Shown: positions 17,651 through 27,800 of the stretch, in pieces
How the letters are laid out: each line of letters opens with the position of its first letter
How positions within the stretch are numbered: position 1 is the first letter of the stretch
Assembly (NCBI RefSeq): GCF_030464345.1
Contig: NZ_VCYH01000002.1
Coordinates: forward strand, 248,001-312,000
DNA length: 64,000 nucleotides
Direction of reading: 5' to 3'
From: Methanoculleus frigidifontis
GTDB lineage: Archaea > Halobacteriota > Methanomicrobia > Methanomicrobiales > Methanoculleaceae
The notes under the pieces: generated by a model
Database searches by the model: none
What the model saw: only the letters and a program-made list of their open reading frames with translations
What the model was told of the DNA's origin: nothing
Position numbers and translations under genes: made by a program

Positions 17651-18316
17651 ATGTTTGATGCGATGAGAGCCTTTTTCAGACGGTGCCGTTCGCTGCAGTT
17701 TTACTATCTCGTCATCTCCCTCGTGCTCCTGCTGGCGCTCTACCCCTACGTGGGGCGGACGGGCGCCCTGCTGAAGGTGCTGACCTCGGTGGTGCTGATC
17801 ACCGGGGTCTATGCCGTGAGCAACCGGCGCCGGCAGATCGCCATCGCCCTTGTTCTCGCGCTCCCCGCCTTTGCCGCGGGATGGCTCTTCCTCATCACGG
17901 GGCTCCCCCTCCTCGACACCGTGGAGAGCGCTTTCACGCTCGCGTTCTACACCTTCACCACGCTGGTCGTCCTCTCCCGGGTGCTGACCTCAGAGGAGGT
18001 CACCTCCGATACCATCTCCGGGGCGGTATCGGTGTACCTGCTCCTCGGGATCACCTGGGCGACCGCATACGACATCGTCGCAGCGATACATCCCGGCTCA
18101 TTCGCCTCTGCCGGCATCCTCGCCTACCCGGACTATCTCTACTTCAGCTTCGTCACCCTCGCCACCCTCGGCTACGGCGACATCACGCCGCTCACCGATC
18201 AGACGCGGTCGCTCGCCATGCTCGAAGCGGTCACCGGCGTGCTCTACACCGCGGTGCTGATCGCACGCCTCGTCGCGGCGCGGGGCTGGTCACCCCGGCA
18301 GGGGAGGGGGCAGTAG
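17651..18316 (+). CDS. K+-channel-like membrane protein
   Basis: This 221-residue integral membrane protein has about six hydrophobic segments, the last two flanking a pore loop with TLATLGYGDITP, the K+ selectivity filter. It would form a tetrameric cation channel, and no cytoplasmic RCK/TrkA-N domain follows. The ATG at 17651 is preceded by GGGAGATG; an upstream ATG at 17612 has weaker support. It follows the kinase by 63 bp on the same strand, so regulation by that kinase is possible but unproven. Confidence 0.85.
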   Translation: MFDAMRAFFRRCRSLQFYYLVISLVLLLALYPYVGRTGALLKVLTSVVLITGVYAVSNRRRQIAIALVLALPAFAAGWLFLITGLPLLDTVESAFTLAFYTFTTLVVLSRVLTSEEVTSDTISGAVSVYLLLGITWATAYDIVAAIHPGSFASAGILAYPDYLYFSFVTLATLGYGDITPLTDQTRSLAMLEAVTGVLYTAVLIARLVAARGWSPRQGRGQ

Positions 18317-18396
18317 GCAGAAATCGGGCATCCGTTTGAGTATTCCCGGTTTTGCCGGCCAATAGGCTACGAATTTTCTCGAAGTCAAAGCAAGCC

Positions 18397-18405
18397 ATAT
18401 ATTTT
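18397..18405 (+). promoter_or_regulatory. TATA box of the SIMPL gene
   Basis: CATATATTT lies 27 nt before the ATG, so the transcript should be leaderless or have a very short leader. Confidence 0.5.
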
Positions 18406-18431
18406 CCGGAAGACAACAGATAGATGATACT

Positions 18432-19169
18432 ATGCGGGGAAAACTAGCACTCCTGATAGCAGCTCTCCTGGTGCTCTCTGCTGCGGCCATCGGCAGCGCA
18501 GCGGCACAGGTTGAGGAACCGAATGAGAAACTCATCTACGCATCGGGCACCGGAAAGGTGACCACCACGCCCGACCAGGCCGTCGTCGCGCTCGCGGTCC
18601 AGACCGAGAACGCCGACGTCACGGTCGCCCAGCAGATGAACGCGGAGCAGATGGACGCCGTCATCAACGCCGTCAAGGCGGCCGGGATCCCGGCCGAGAA
18701 GATCAAGACCACGGGATACTCGGTCACCCCGGTCACGGAGGACTCGGGCGCGGTCTGGAGCTCCGCGAAGGTCAAGTACTACCGGGTGACGAACACCGTC
18801 CGGGTAACCCTGGACGACGTCACGCGGGTGGGCGAGATCATCGATCTCGGGATTGCAAACGGCGCGAACCGCGTGGACTACATCTCGTTCACGGTGAGCG
18901 ACGAGACGCAGCAGGAGCTCCGGTCGCAGGCGCTGACCGCGGCCGTCCGGCAGGCCCGGAGCGACGCGGATGCGGTGGCGGCCGCACTCGGCAAGACCAT
19001 CATCGACGTCAGGGAAGTCAACATCGGCAGCAATTACATCCCCCTCCGCTACGACTCCGCCGCATCCTACGCCGGCGGCATGGAGAAGGCGGCAGGCGTC
19101 CCGACCCCGATCGAGGTCGGCGAGATGGACGTGACCGCAACGGTCTCGGTCACCTATATCATCAACTAA
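18432..19169 (+). CDS. Secreted SIMPL (DUF541) domain protein
   Basis: This 245-residue exported protein has a signal peptide (MRGKLALLIAALLVLSAAAI, cleavage near SAAAQ). One SIMPL domain fills the rest: IYASGTGKVTTTPDQAVVAL at the start, GYSVTPV in the middle, LTAAVRQARSDADAVAAALG and a closing VSVTYIIN strand. SIMPL proteins (YggE, BP26) form ring oligomers in the envelope and are linked to stress protection, mechanism unclear. It has its own TATA box and terminator, so it is monocistronic. Confidence 0.9.
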   Translation: MRGKLALLIAALLVLSAAAIGSAAAQVEEPNEKLIYASGTGKVTTTPDQAVVALAVQTENADVTVAQQMNAEQMDAVINAVKAAGIPAEKIKTTGYSVTPVTEDSGAVWSSAKVKYYRVTNTVRVTLDDVTRVGEIIDLGIANGANRVDYISFTVSDETQQELRSQALTAAVRQARSDADAVAAALGKTIIDVREVNIGSNYIPLRYDSAASYAGGMEKAAGVPTPIEVGEMDVTATVSVTYIIN

Positions 19170-19171
19170 CC

Positions 19172-19177
19172 TTTTTT
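19172..19177 (+). terminator. Oligo-T terminator of the SIMPL gene
   Basis: Six T begin 3 nt after the stop codon. Confidence 0.5.
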
Positions 19178-19203
19178 CAGAGAGCCGCCTGCCCGGAGTG
19201 ACA

Positions 19204-19212
19204 TCTATAATA
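19204..19212 (+). promoter_or_regulatory. TATA box of the metallo-beta-lactamase-fold gene
   Basis: TCTATAATA lies about 38 nt before the ATG at 19250. Confidence 0.5.
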
Positions 19213-19249
19213 TGATCCGGGCAGAACAGGTATCCGGGACGTGCTGGCA

Positions 19250-19915
19250 ATGGTTACCATCACCGAAGTCTACAACAATATCGAGTACAACCCGACCCTG
19301 ATCCCGGAGAAGGGGTTCTCCTGCTCCCTGCAGGAGGCGGACCTGCTCTTTGATACCGGCGGGCGGGGGGACGTGCTGCTCACCAACATGGAGCGGCTCG
19401 GCATCGACCCTGCGGGAGTCCGGCGCCTCGTGGTCTCCCACGACCACTGGGACCACACCGGCGGGATCGCCGCATTCCTCGCGGCAGACCCCGGCGCGGA
19501 CGTCTTCATCCCCGAAGGCTTTTCGCAGAAGACAGTGGATTTGATCGAAGAGTACACGACGCCGCAGGTCGTCACGGGATGGACGCGAATTTCGGACGGC
19601 ATCTTCTCGACCGGGCCGCTCGGGGACGCGATCCGCGAGCAGTCCCTCGCCGTTGCAACGCCGAACGGGTTTTTGATCGTGACGGGCTGCGCACACCCGC
19701 ACGCCGGCAGGATCATCGAGCGGGTCCGGGAGGAAGGACCGGTCTGGGGCATCCTCGGCGGGTTGCACACCGTATCGGAGGCGGATATGGACGCCCTCGG
19801 GAGCGTCGCGTACCTCTCGGCGTCCCACTGCACCGACCGCATCGACGACCTGCAGCAGCGCTACCCGGCGGCGTTCCGGCCGGGCGGCGTCGGCAGGATC
19901 CACCGGATGCCGTGA
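19250..19915 (+). CDS. Metallo-beta-lactamase-fold hydrolase
   Basis: This 221-residue cytoplasmic metal hydrolase has the HxHxDH zinc motif as SHDHWDH, then TGCAHPHAG and a GGLH segment that supply later ligands. The layout (MVTITEVYNNIEYNP, LLFDTGGRGDVLLTN) resembles the archaeal subgroup annotated as dihydropterin methyltransferase-like (beta-ribofuranosylaminobenzene 5'-phosphate-related) MBL proteins. The substrate cannot be named. An in-frame GTG 9 nt earlier is possible, but the TATA spacing favours this ATG. Confidence 0.82.
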   Translation: MVTITEVYNNIEYNPTLIPEKGFSCSLQEADLLFDTGGRGDVLLTNMERLGIDPAGVRRLVVSHDHWDHTGGIAAFLAADPGADVFIPEGFSQKTVDLIEEYTTPQVVTGWTRISDGIFSTGPLGDAIREQSLAVATPNGFLIVTGCAHPHAGRIIERVREEGPVWGILGGLHTVSEADMDALGSVAYLSASHCTDRIDDLQQRYPAAFRPGGVGRIHRMP

Positions 19916-19919
19916 GAAC

Positions 19920-19946
19920 GGGGCCCGAGTCCTCTCCTCGGGCCCC
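19920..19946 (+). terminator. GC-rich hairpin after the MBL-fold gene
   Basis: GGGGCCCGAG and CTCGGGCCCC form a perfect 10-bp stem with a 7-nt loop, starting 4 nt after the stop codon. There is no T-run, so it may stabilise the 3' end rather than terminate. Confidence 0.55.
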
Positions 19947-20040
19947 GCCGCCACGAAGACACGCACGCGGCCAATCCCAACGCAGGAATCCGCCCGCAGC
20001 AGCCTCCGGTACGATCGAGAAAGTTCACCGTATTTTGACA

Positions 20041-20103
20041 GGTGCGAGGGCGACCCCATACCGGAGCCGGCACACTCCTTCCGCGGAGACCGCTCAGCCC
20101 TGC
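20041..20103. repeat. 3' flank shared with the histidine kinase gene at 33.5 kb, copy 1
   Basis: This stretch beyond the kinase stop is almost identical to 33436-33497, with a single A/G difference seen by eye. The similarity continues into both kinase genes. It marks a recent duplication or gene conversion between the two loci. Confidence 0.8.
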
Positions 20104-21548
20104 GGCGCGGCCGTTTTGAGCGTGAACCGGAACGCCGCCCCTTCCTCCGGCCGGCCGCACGCCCGATCCTCGACCCAGATCCTGCCGCCGTAGCGCTCCA
20201 CGAGCGTCCGGACGATAAAGAGCCCGAGACCCTGGCCGCGGCCGGAGGCTCTCCCCCGCTCGAACCGGGTGAAGAGCCGCTCCTTCACCTCGTCCGGCAC
20301 CCCGGGCCCGGTATCCTCGACCGAGACCAGAACCTCCCGGCCCCGCTCCTCCACCCGGACGGTGACGGTGGCATCCGGGCCGCCGAACTTGACGGCGTTG
20401 CCGACGAGGTTCGTAACGATCACCGGCAGAAGGCTGTCCGCCAGCACGCTGACCGGCGTGCCGTCGTACCGGATCGCTGCATCGGGGAAACCTGCCACCT
20501 CCTCCCGGATGACCGCGTCGAGGTTCACCGGCACCAGACGGCCGGGTTCCTGCTGCACCCGCCGGAGGGTGGCGACGTTCTGCAGGATCTCGCTGCTCCG
20601 CTCAATACTGTCGTGCAGTTTCTCCACGTGCGGCTTTACATTTCCCCCCACCAGCTCCATCAGAAGGTCGGCGTACATGCTGGAGACGTTGTTGGCGTTC
20701 CGGACATCGTGGGTCATGATGTCCAGGTAGATGTTCGCCTCGTCGCGTGCCGCCTCGAGTTTTCTGCTCTGCCGGACAAGGTCCTCGGTGCGGCGGATGA
20801 GGGCTTTTTCCGCCCGCTTGCGCTCGGTGATGTCCCTGACCATCCAGCGGAGCGATGGAGCCGCGGCCTCCTCAAGGCGCACCGCCGCGATGCTCACGGA
20901 TACGCAGACGGGCTCTCCCTCAAGCGGCCGGAGGCGCAGCTCGACGTCCTGCTGGGGCTTCCCGTCCGCTGCCCGGGCAATATGGCTCCGAAACTCCTCG
21001 CGGCTCCCCTCCCCGATAAAGTGGACGAGATTGCGGTCCTGCAGGCTCTCCTTGTGGACGGCGAGGAGCAACGATGCGGCACGGTTCGCCTCCCGGATCG
21101 TCCCGTCCGGGTCCGTCTCCAGGTAGCCGTCCGGGGCTGCGTCGAAGAGATCGTAATAGCGCCGGCGCTCCGTCTCGGCGGTTCTCCGGGCAGCGATAAG
21201 CTCCTCTTTCTGCGCGGTGAGCGTCTCGTTGATCTGGTGAAGCTCCTCGTTTGTCAGGCGAAGTTCCTCGTTCGCTGCGGCCAGCTCTTCGGCATACGTC
21301 CGGACCTGCTCCAGCGCCTCCCGTGATTCGTGCCGGTGGCGGCGTTGGCACTCCTCCGCCTGCTCACGAAGCGTCGTGTTCTCCCGCCGGAGGTCTTCGA
21401 CGGTCCGGGAGTATTCCTCCGACGCTTCGTCCAGAAGATCCCGGACCGCGGCGAGCCATGCGGCGCAATCTCCCTCGTTCTCCCGGAAGATCGCCTGCAG
21501 GCGCTCCTGCTGCTCCTCCTTCTTGTGTAGCAGGTTCTCTGGGTTCAT
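20094..21548 (-). CDS. PAS-domain sensor histidine kinase
   Basis: This 484-residue cytoplasmic kinase has no membrane helix. A coiled coil (about 60-140; ELAAANEELRLTNEELHQIN) precedes one PAS domain (about 145-255; APDGYLETDPDGTIREANRA). A DHp helix follows with YLDIMTHDVRNANNVSSMY (phospho-acceptor His), then an ATPase domain with NLVGNAVKFGG, EDTGPGVPD and GQGLGLFIV. The frame opens 20 codons earlier, but MNPENLLHKK is the more natural start. It lies just after the first CheB-CheR-PAS gene, which lacks a kinase domain, so the two may work as a split sensor. No receiver-domain partner is in the window. Confidence 0.85.
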   Translation of the reverse strand: MNPENLLHKKEEQQERLQAIFRENEGDCAAWLAAVRDLLDEASEEYSRTVEDLRRENTTLREQAEECQRRHRHESREALEQVRTYAEELAAANEELRLTNEELHQINETLTAQKEELIAARRTAETERRRYYDLFDAAPDGYLETDPDGTIREANRAASLLLAVHKESLQDRNLVHFIGEGSREEFRSHIARAADGKPQQDVELRLRPLEGEPVCVSVSIAAVRLEEAAAPSLRWMVRDITERKRAEKALIRRTEDLVRQSRKLEAARDEANIYLDIMTHDVRNANNVSSMYADLLMELVGGNVKPHVEKLHDSIERSSEILQNVATLRRVQQEPGRLVPVNLDAVIREEVAGFPDAAIRYDGTPVSVLADSLLPVIVTNLVGNAVKFGGPDATVTVRVEERGREVLVSVEDTGPGVPDEVKERLFTRFERGRASGRGQGLGLFIVRTLVERYGGRIWVEDRACGRPEEGAAFRFTLKTAAPQG

Positions 21549-21830
21549 GAAAACGACCTGAAACGAACCACCGGCCGGAGCACCGGAAGGCCGGACATCG
21601 GCGATCAAAAGGGGATCTATCAGGGAGTCATATATACCTGTGGTTGATCCAAAACCGTCGGCGGTCCCGGGGATTGTACCGGCTCTCTTCGCCGGAAACG
21701 GGCGCAGGGCAGAAGATGCGCAGGAACGAGATGTGTGAGCGCGAGCGGATCGGCGGCGATGTTGCGGGATCGGTCGGGTGCGGACATACGATTTCTCGGA
21801 TTCGGCGTGCGCGGGATTGCCGGCCGGCGC

Positions 21831-24746
21831 TCACCCGGACGCCGGCCGCCCGCTCACGTCCTCGACGGCGAGGAGGATCAGGCCGGGCCCGGCATCCGGA
21901 CGGATCGACCGGGCGGAGAGCCGCATCCTCCGCCGCCCGATCCCCACCTCGGAGCCTTCGATCTCCGTCTGCCCGGAGGCGACCTCCTCGAGCAGCCTGC
22001 GGAGCTCCGTGGTGTCCCACTGCCGGTTCCCGAGATCGGAGAGGAGGTGCCCTTCCGCCTCCCCGGGAGCGAGCCGGAAGAGCGTGGAGAACGAACGGTT
22101 CGCCGAGACGATGCGGAGATCGGCGTCCAGCACCGCGAGGGGTTCGTGGACGGTGGCGACGACGCTCTCCGCGTACGTGCGCGCGCGGCGGAGGGATGAT
22201 TCGAGGTCTTTGAGCGGAGCAATGTCGATAAACGTGACGACCACCCCCTCGATCCGGTTCTCCTCCGTCCGGTAGGGCACGATCCGCATCTCAAACCACC
22301 GCCCGTCCCGGGTCTGCACCTGCTTTGTCCGCACCTGCAGGGAATCGAGCACTTCCCTGACGTCGGCCCTGAGCCGTTCGTCTTTCAGGTTGACCGCAAG
22401 ATCGGTGACCGGCCGGCCGACGTCGCCGGACTGCAGGTTGATGATCGGCCGGATAGGGTCGGTGAACCGCCGCACACGGAGGTCTTCGTCCAGGAAGAGG
22501 ATAGGTATCCGCGTGGTCCGGAGCAGGTTCTGCATGTCGTCGTGCGTCTCCGAGAGCTCCTCGATCTTCTTCTGGTGTTCGGCGTTGACGGTCAGGAGTT
22601 CCTCGTTGAGGGACTGCAGTTCCTCTTTGGAACTCGTCAGCTCTTCGTTCGTGCTCTGCAGTTCCTCGTTCGTGCTCTGGAGCTCCTCGTTCATAGACGT
22701 GAGCTCCTCCCGGGAGGCCTGCATATCCTCGATTGTATACTGGAGCCGGGCTCTCGTCTCCGCGAGTTCCTGCTCGAGGGGCGTCATACGGTCGTTCCCG
22801 GGAGTGTCGCGATCGGGTGCCTCTTTCGGAGCCGGCTCCCCGGGCGGCTCTTCAAGGTCCTGGAAGACGATACTGTAGAGCATCTCTCCTCTTCCCGCCC
22901 GTCTCCCGACCGGCCTGGCCGTGAGCAGGACCCGCCGCTCCCCGCCGTCCCCCCGCACGGAAACCCCCTTCTGAACGAATCGCTGTTTCTCCCGGACGGC
23001 CGCGTCGAGGACGGATTCCAGCGCGTCCCGGATCTCACCCTTCGCCATCGCAAAGACGTTCAGCGTCGCCCTTCCGGGCCCGGGTTCCAGGTACCTGCCG
23101 GTTCTCCCGTGGAAGTAGAATATGTCGCCGTTTTCGTTCACGATAACGGCCGGGGGGGCGAACTCCTGCAGCAGCCACTCCCGGGCGAGTTCGGAGGCTG
23201 CCTCCTCTTCCCGTGCAAAATCCCGCGTTTTCGGTTCCGCTGCCGCAGGGGGCGTGAGCACCGCCGGCAGCTCGAGCCGGGGCGCCTGCGGAGGCGTGAC
23301 GTCCCGCCGCTGGAAGATCTTCCATCTGCTCTCGACCGTCCTGAACGCGGCGCCGGACCCGGCAACCGATTCGGCCGTCCCGAGGAAGAGGTACCCGCCC
23401 GGGTTCAATGCGTACTGGAAGAGCGGGATCAGCCGCTTCTGCAGATCCGCCGAGAGGTAGATGAGGAGGTTTCTGCAGGAGAGGATGTCCAGGTGCGTGA
23501 AGGGCGGGTCCGAGATGACGTTCTGCGTGGCGAATATCACGCTGTCCCGGATCTCCTTGCGTATCCGGTACCGGCCGTCCTCCTTCACGAAGAAGCGTTC
23601 CAGCCGGCCGGGAGAGATGTCGGCGGCGATGTTGGCGGGATAGATCCCGTGCCGCGCCGTCTCGATCGCCCGCCGGTCCACGTCGGTCGCAAAGATCTGC
23701 ACCATGTCCGGCCGCTCCAGGGCGTCAAGGCACTCCCGGAGCACGATCGCCATGCTGTATGCCTCTTCTCCGGTCGAGCAGCCCACGACCCAGGCCCGGA
23801 GCACGCTTCCTTCCGGCTTTGCAGGGATCAGATCGCTGATCACCTCCTCCTGCAGCGTATCCCACGCCTCCGGGTCGCGGAAGAACCGCGTCACGCCGAT
23901 CAGAAGTTCGCTTGCAAGGATCTCGATCTCGTGCGGGTTCTCCTGCAGGAACCGCACGTATTCTCCGATGCTCGGGATCTGGTGTATGGCCATCCGCCGC
24001 TCGATGCGCCTCCGGATAGTGCTCCGCTTGTACTGGGAAAAGTCCTGGCCGCTCTGCAGGCGGATGAGGGTAAAGATCTTGCGCAGTTCGGCCTCGATCC
24101 GGGCTGTGGCGGGCTGCTCCCCCGCAAGAGCCGTGATGGAGAACTTCACGTACTGGACGAGCAGTTCGGGGAGCCTCTCCGCCGGGGCGATGTAGTCGAC
24201 AAGGCCGGTGGCGATCGCGCTCTCCGGCATGCCGGTGAATTGTGCCGAGTCCGGATCCTGCGCCATCACCATGCCGGTCCGCTCTTTTACGGCGCGGATC
24301 CCGAGCGTCCCGTCGCTCCCCGTGCCGGAGAGCACGATACCGATCGCTTTCCCGTTCTGGTCCTCTGCGAGGTGCTGAAAGAAACCGTCGATGGGCATCC
24401 GCATGCCGTGCGTCCGGACCGGCTCCAGGTGGCCGATGGTGCCGTGGAAGATGGAGAGATCCGCCGCGGCGGGTTTGACGTACACCGTGTCGGCCTCGAC
24501 CGTCATGCCGTCCTCGGTCTCCCGCACGGGCATGGCGGTGAACCGCCGAAGGATCTCCGGCAAAAGCCCTTTCTGGGCCGGATCCATGTGCGTGATCAGC
24601 ACGAACGCGATCCCGGTATCGGGGGGCATCTGCGTGAAGAACAGTTCCAGCGCCTCCAGTCCCCCTGCGGATGCACCGATGCCCACGATCGCCAGGGGTT
24701 CGCGCATCTCTTTCGGTTCGTCCTCTGTACGCTCTTCTTGGATCAT
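21831..24746 (-). CDS. CheB-CheR-PAS fusion protein, copy 1
   Basis: This 971-residue protein joins a CheB methylesterase-like domain (about 18-205; GIGASAGG with the catalytic Ser, ITHMDP with the His, GTGSDG with the Asp) to a CheR methyltransferase domain (about 215-490). CheR motifs are IGVTRFFRDPEAW, GCSTGEEAYS, FATDVD and SCRNLLIYL. A PAS-like region, a long signalling coil (NEELQSTNEELQSTNEELTS) and two PAS domains to the end follow. There is no receiver domain in front and no kinase behind, unlike many CheB/CheR/PAS hybrids. An open frame extends 199 codons upstream, but that part is a frame-shifted read of the neighbour's 3' end. Role inferred: protein-methylation-tuned sensing. Confidence 0.88.
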   Translation of the reverse strand: MIQEERTEDEPKEMREPLAIVGIGASAGGLEALELFFTQMPPDTGIAFVLITHMDPAQKGLLPEILRRFTAMPVRETEDGMTVEADTVYVKPAAADLSIFHGTIGHLEPVRTHGMRMPIDGFFQHLAEDQNGKAIGIVLSGTGSDGTLGIRAVKERTGMVMAQDPDSAQFTGMPESAIATGLVDYIAPAERLPELLVQYVKFSITALAGEQPATARIEAELRKIFTLIRLQSGQDFSQYKRSTIRRRIERRMAIHQIPSIGEYVRFLQENPHEIEILASELLIGVTRFFRDPEAWDTLQEEVISDLIPAKPEGSVLRAWVVGCSTGEEAYSMAIVLRECLDALERPDMVQIFATDVDRRAIETARHGIYPANIAADISPGRLERFFVKEDGRYRIRKEIRDSVIFATQNVISDPPFTHLDILSCRNLLIYLSADLQKRLIPLFQYALNPGGYLFLGTAESVAGSGAAFRTVESRWKIFQRRDVTPPQAPRLELPAVLTPPAAAEPKTRDFAREEEAASELAREWLLQEFAPPAVIVNENGDIFYFHGRTGRYLEPGPGRATLNVFAMAKGEIRDALESVLDAAVREKQRFVQKGVSVRGDGGERRVLLTARPVGRRAGRGEMLYSIVFQDLEEPPGEPAPKEAPDRDTPGNDRMTPLEQELAETRARLQYTIEDMQASREELTSMNEELQSTNEELQSTNEELTSSKEELQSLNEELLTVNAEHQKKIEELSETHDDMQNLLRTTRIPILFLDEDLRVRRFTDPIRPIINLQSGDVGRPVTDLAVNLKDERLRADVREVLDSLQVRTKQVQTRDGRWFEMRIVPYRTEENRIEGVVVTFIDIAPLKDLESSLRRARTYAESVVATVHEPLAVLDADLRIVSANRSFSTLFRLAPGEAEGHLLSDLGNRQWDTTELRRLLEEVASGQTEIEGSEVGIGRRRMRLSARSIRPDAGPGLILLAVEDVSGRPASG

Positions 24747-24850
24747 GCGTGCCCCCAGAACTCCCTGCTGCCGCGCCCAGCATCCCGAACGGGCAGACTG
24801 TGGAAGGTATGTTCGCGGTGAGCGGCAATGAACCCTTCCGCATCCCCCGC

Positions 24851-27800
24851 TTACCCGGCATCCTGCGGCTTTTGCCGCTCGCTCACGTCCTCGACGGCGA
24901 GGAGGATCAGGTCGGGCCCGGCATCCGACCGGATCTGCCGGGCATTCAGCTGCATCGTGCGCCGCCCGATCTCCGGGAAGTCGTGCTCCACCTCGTAGTC
25001 CTCGAGCTCCGTCTGCCCGGGCAGGATCTCTTCGAGCAGCCTGCGAAGGTCCGGGATGTCCCACTGCCGGTTCCCGATATCGTAGAGGAGGTGCCCTTCC
25101 GTCTCTTCGGGAGCGACGCGGAACATCGTGTAGAACGAACGGTTCGCCGAGACGATGCGGAGATCGGCGTCCAGCACCACGAGGGGCTCGCGGACGGTGG
25201 CGATGATGTTCTCTGCGTAGGTGCGGGTATACCGGAGAGACGCCTCGAGGTCTTTGATAGAGGTGATGTCGACGAAGGTGACCACCACGCCCTCGATCCG
25301 GTTCTCCCTTGTGCGGTAAGGCACGATCCGCATCTCGTACCACCGCCCGTCCCGGGTCCGCACCTGCTTGGTCCGCATCTGCAGGGTGTCGAGCACCTCC
25401 CGTGCGTCCTGCACGAGGTCCGCATTCTCGATGTCGATCATGAGATCGGTGATCGGCCGGCCCACGTCGCCGGCCCGCAGGCTGACGATCCGGGTCACGG
25501 GCTCGGTGAACCGCCGCACCCGGAGGTCTTCGTCCAGGAAGAGCATGGCTATCTCGGTGCTCTGCAGGAGGTTGCGCATGTCGTCGTTGGTCTGCGAGAG
25601 TTCCTCGATCTTCTTCTGGTGTTCAGCGTTGACGGTCAGGAGTTCCTCGTTGAGGGACTGCAGTTCCTCTTTGGAACTCGTCAGCTCTTCGTTCGTGCTC
25701 TTCAGTTCCTCGTTCGTGCTCTGGAGCTCCTCGTTCATGGATTTGAGCTCTTCCTGGGAGGCCTGCATGTCCTCGACCGTGTGCTGGAGCCGTGCCCTGG
25801 TCTCCGCAAGTTCCCCTTCGATATCCGAATGCCGGGCTTCTTTCGGGCGTTCTTCCCGCCGGTTATCCGTCGGCTGCCCGTGCTCCGGAACCGGTTTCTG
25901 CACCGGTTCGAAGACGACCACGAGCAGGTCGCTCGCTCCTTCGTGCCGGCGGATCGGGCGGACGGTCAGGCGGATCACCTGTTCGTCCCCGTTTATCCGT
26001 ATGGAGACCGGTTCCCGCACGATCACGCGCTTCTCCTGGGCTGCGGCCTTCAGGGCGAAGGTGAGCGGGTAGTGAAGACCCTCGCGTGCCATCGCGAAGA
26101 TGTTTAAGGTCGCCTTGCCCGGATGGGGTTCCAGGAACTTCCCGGTCCTCCCCTGGAAGTACAGGATATCGCCGTTTTCGTCCACGATGACGGCCGGCGG
26201 GGCGTACTGCTCCAGCAGCCACTCCTGGGCGAGCGCGGCGACGGAAGGCTCCGCGGCACCCCTCCGGGTTCCGGGCTCGCCCGCCTGCAGCCCCGCCGGC
26301 GGGGCGGTGAACGCGTGGGGCAGTTCCAGCCGGATGTCCATCCCTTCGGGTGTCGGCATGCGCCGGTAGATCTTCCAGGCGGCATCGATGGACCTGAAGT
26401 ATTCCGGCGGCTCCGGGGCGGCGTAATCGATGCCGAGGAAGAGGATCCCGCCGGGATTTAAGGCATACAGGAAGAGGGGGATCAGCTTCTGCACCACGTC
26501 GGGACTCGTGTACAGGAGGAGACTGCGGACGTCGAGGATATCCAGGTGGAGGAACGGAGGGTGGGTCAGGATGTTGTGCTGGGCGAAGACGGTCTTCTCC
26601 CGGATCTCCGGGCGGACCTGGTAGGTGTTGTCCCCCTTGGTGAAGAAGCGTTCCAGCCGCTCGGGAGAGACGTCGGTCTCGATGTTTGCGATATACGTGC
26701 CGTCCCGCGCCTCGACGACCCGGTCCCGGTCGATGTCGGTCGCAAAGATCTGGTAGCGGACTTCGTCGGTTCTGCCGAGCGACGCGATCGCCTCCTCAAG
26801 TTCGATGGCCATGCTGTAGGCCTGCTCGCCGGTGGCGCACCCCGAGACCCAGACCCGGAGCGTGCTGTCGTCCGGTTTCGACCGGATCAGGTCGGGCAGC
26901 GCCTGTTTGCGGAAGGTCCCCCATGCATCCGCGTTCCGGAAGAACCAGTTCGGGCCGGTGGGGATCTCCTGCGCGAGAATGTCGATCTCCCGGGGGTGCT
27001 CCTGGACGTAGCGCATGTACTCCTCGATCGTCCCGATCCGGTGCAGCCCCATCCGGCGCTCGATGCGGCCGCGTACGAGGCTCTCTTTGAACATCGAGTA
27101 ATCTTCCCCGGTCCGCGACCGTATCAGGGCGAGGATCTTGGAGCGGGCCTTCCCGTACTCCCTCCCCTCACGTTTCGCCTCGCGGATGCCGTGGTAGGAG
27201 GCGATGTACTCGCCGAGCAGTTTCGGGAGTTTGTCCGCCGGCGCGATGTGGTCGGCAAGCCCGGAGACGATCACGCTCCGGGGCATGCTCGGGAACTCCG
27301 CGGTGACCGGGTCCTGCACCAGCACCGTCCCGAGCCGCTCTTTTAAGGCGCGAAGACCCAGCACGCCGTCGTGTCCCATGCCGGAGAGGAGGATGCCGAC
27401 CGCCTTTGAGTCCTGGTCCTGGGCCAGCCAGCGGAAGAAGTGGTCGATAGGGAGCCGCATGCCCCGCTGCCGGGACGGTTTTTCGAGGCTGAAGGTGCCC
27501 CCGGAGATGCCGAGATCGGTGTTCGGCGGGATCACGTAGACGCTGTCCGGCCGGATCTGCATGCCCTGCTCTATCTGCATCACCGGCATTGTGGTGTGCC
27601 GCTGGAGGATCTCGGGCAGCAGGCTTTTGTGTTCGGGGTCCATGTGGGTGACCACGACGTAGCCCGCCCCGAGGTCGGGGGGGGTGTGCTTGAAGAAGAC
27701 CTCAAGGGCATCCAGCCCGCCGGCCGATGCCCCGATGCCGGTGATGATGAAAGGCCGCTCTTCCGGCGGCGCGGTCACCTCTTCCGGTGCCACGGCCTTC

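Noticed and set aside
22560-22700. Tandem DNA repeats in both CheB-CheR genes (CTCGTTCGTGCTCT type)
   Set aside because: They encode the heptad-based signalling coil; the repeat follows the protein, unlike the iterons in the primase gene.
22542-24821. A 759-codon plus-strand frame opposite CheB-CheR copy 1
   Set aside because: Antisense shadow of a well-defined gene; no ribosome binding site or domain.
24747-25343. A 199-codon N-terminal extension of CheB-CheR copy 1
   Set aside because: It is the out-of-frame reading of the 3' part of copy 2; the CheB domain starts only after the ATG at 24746.
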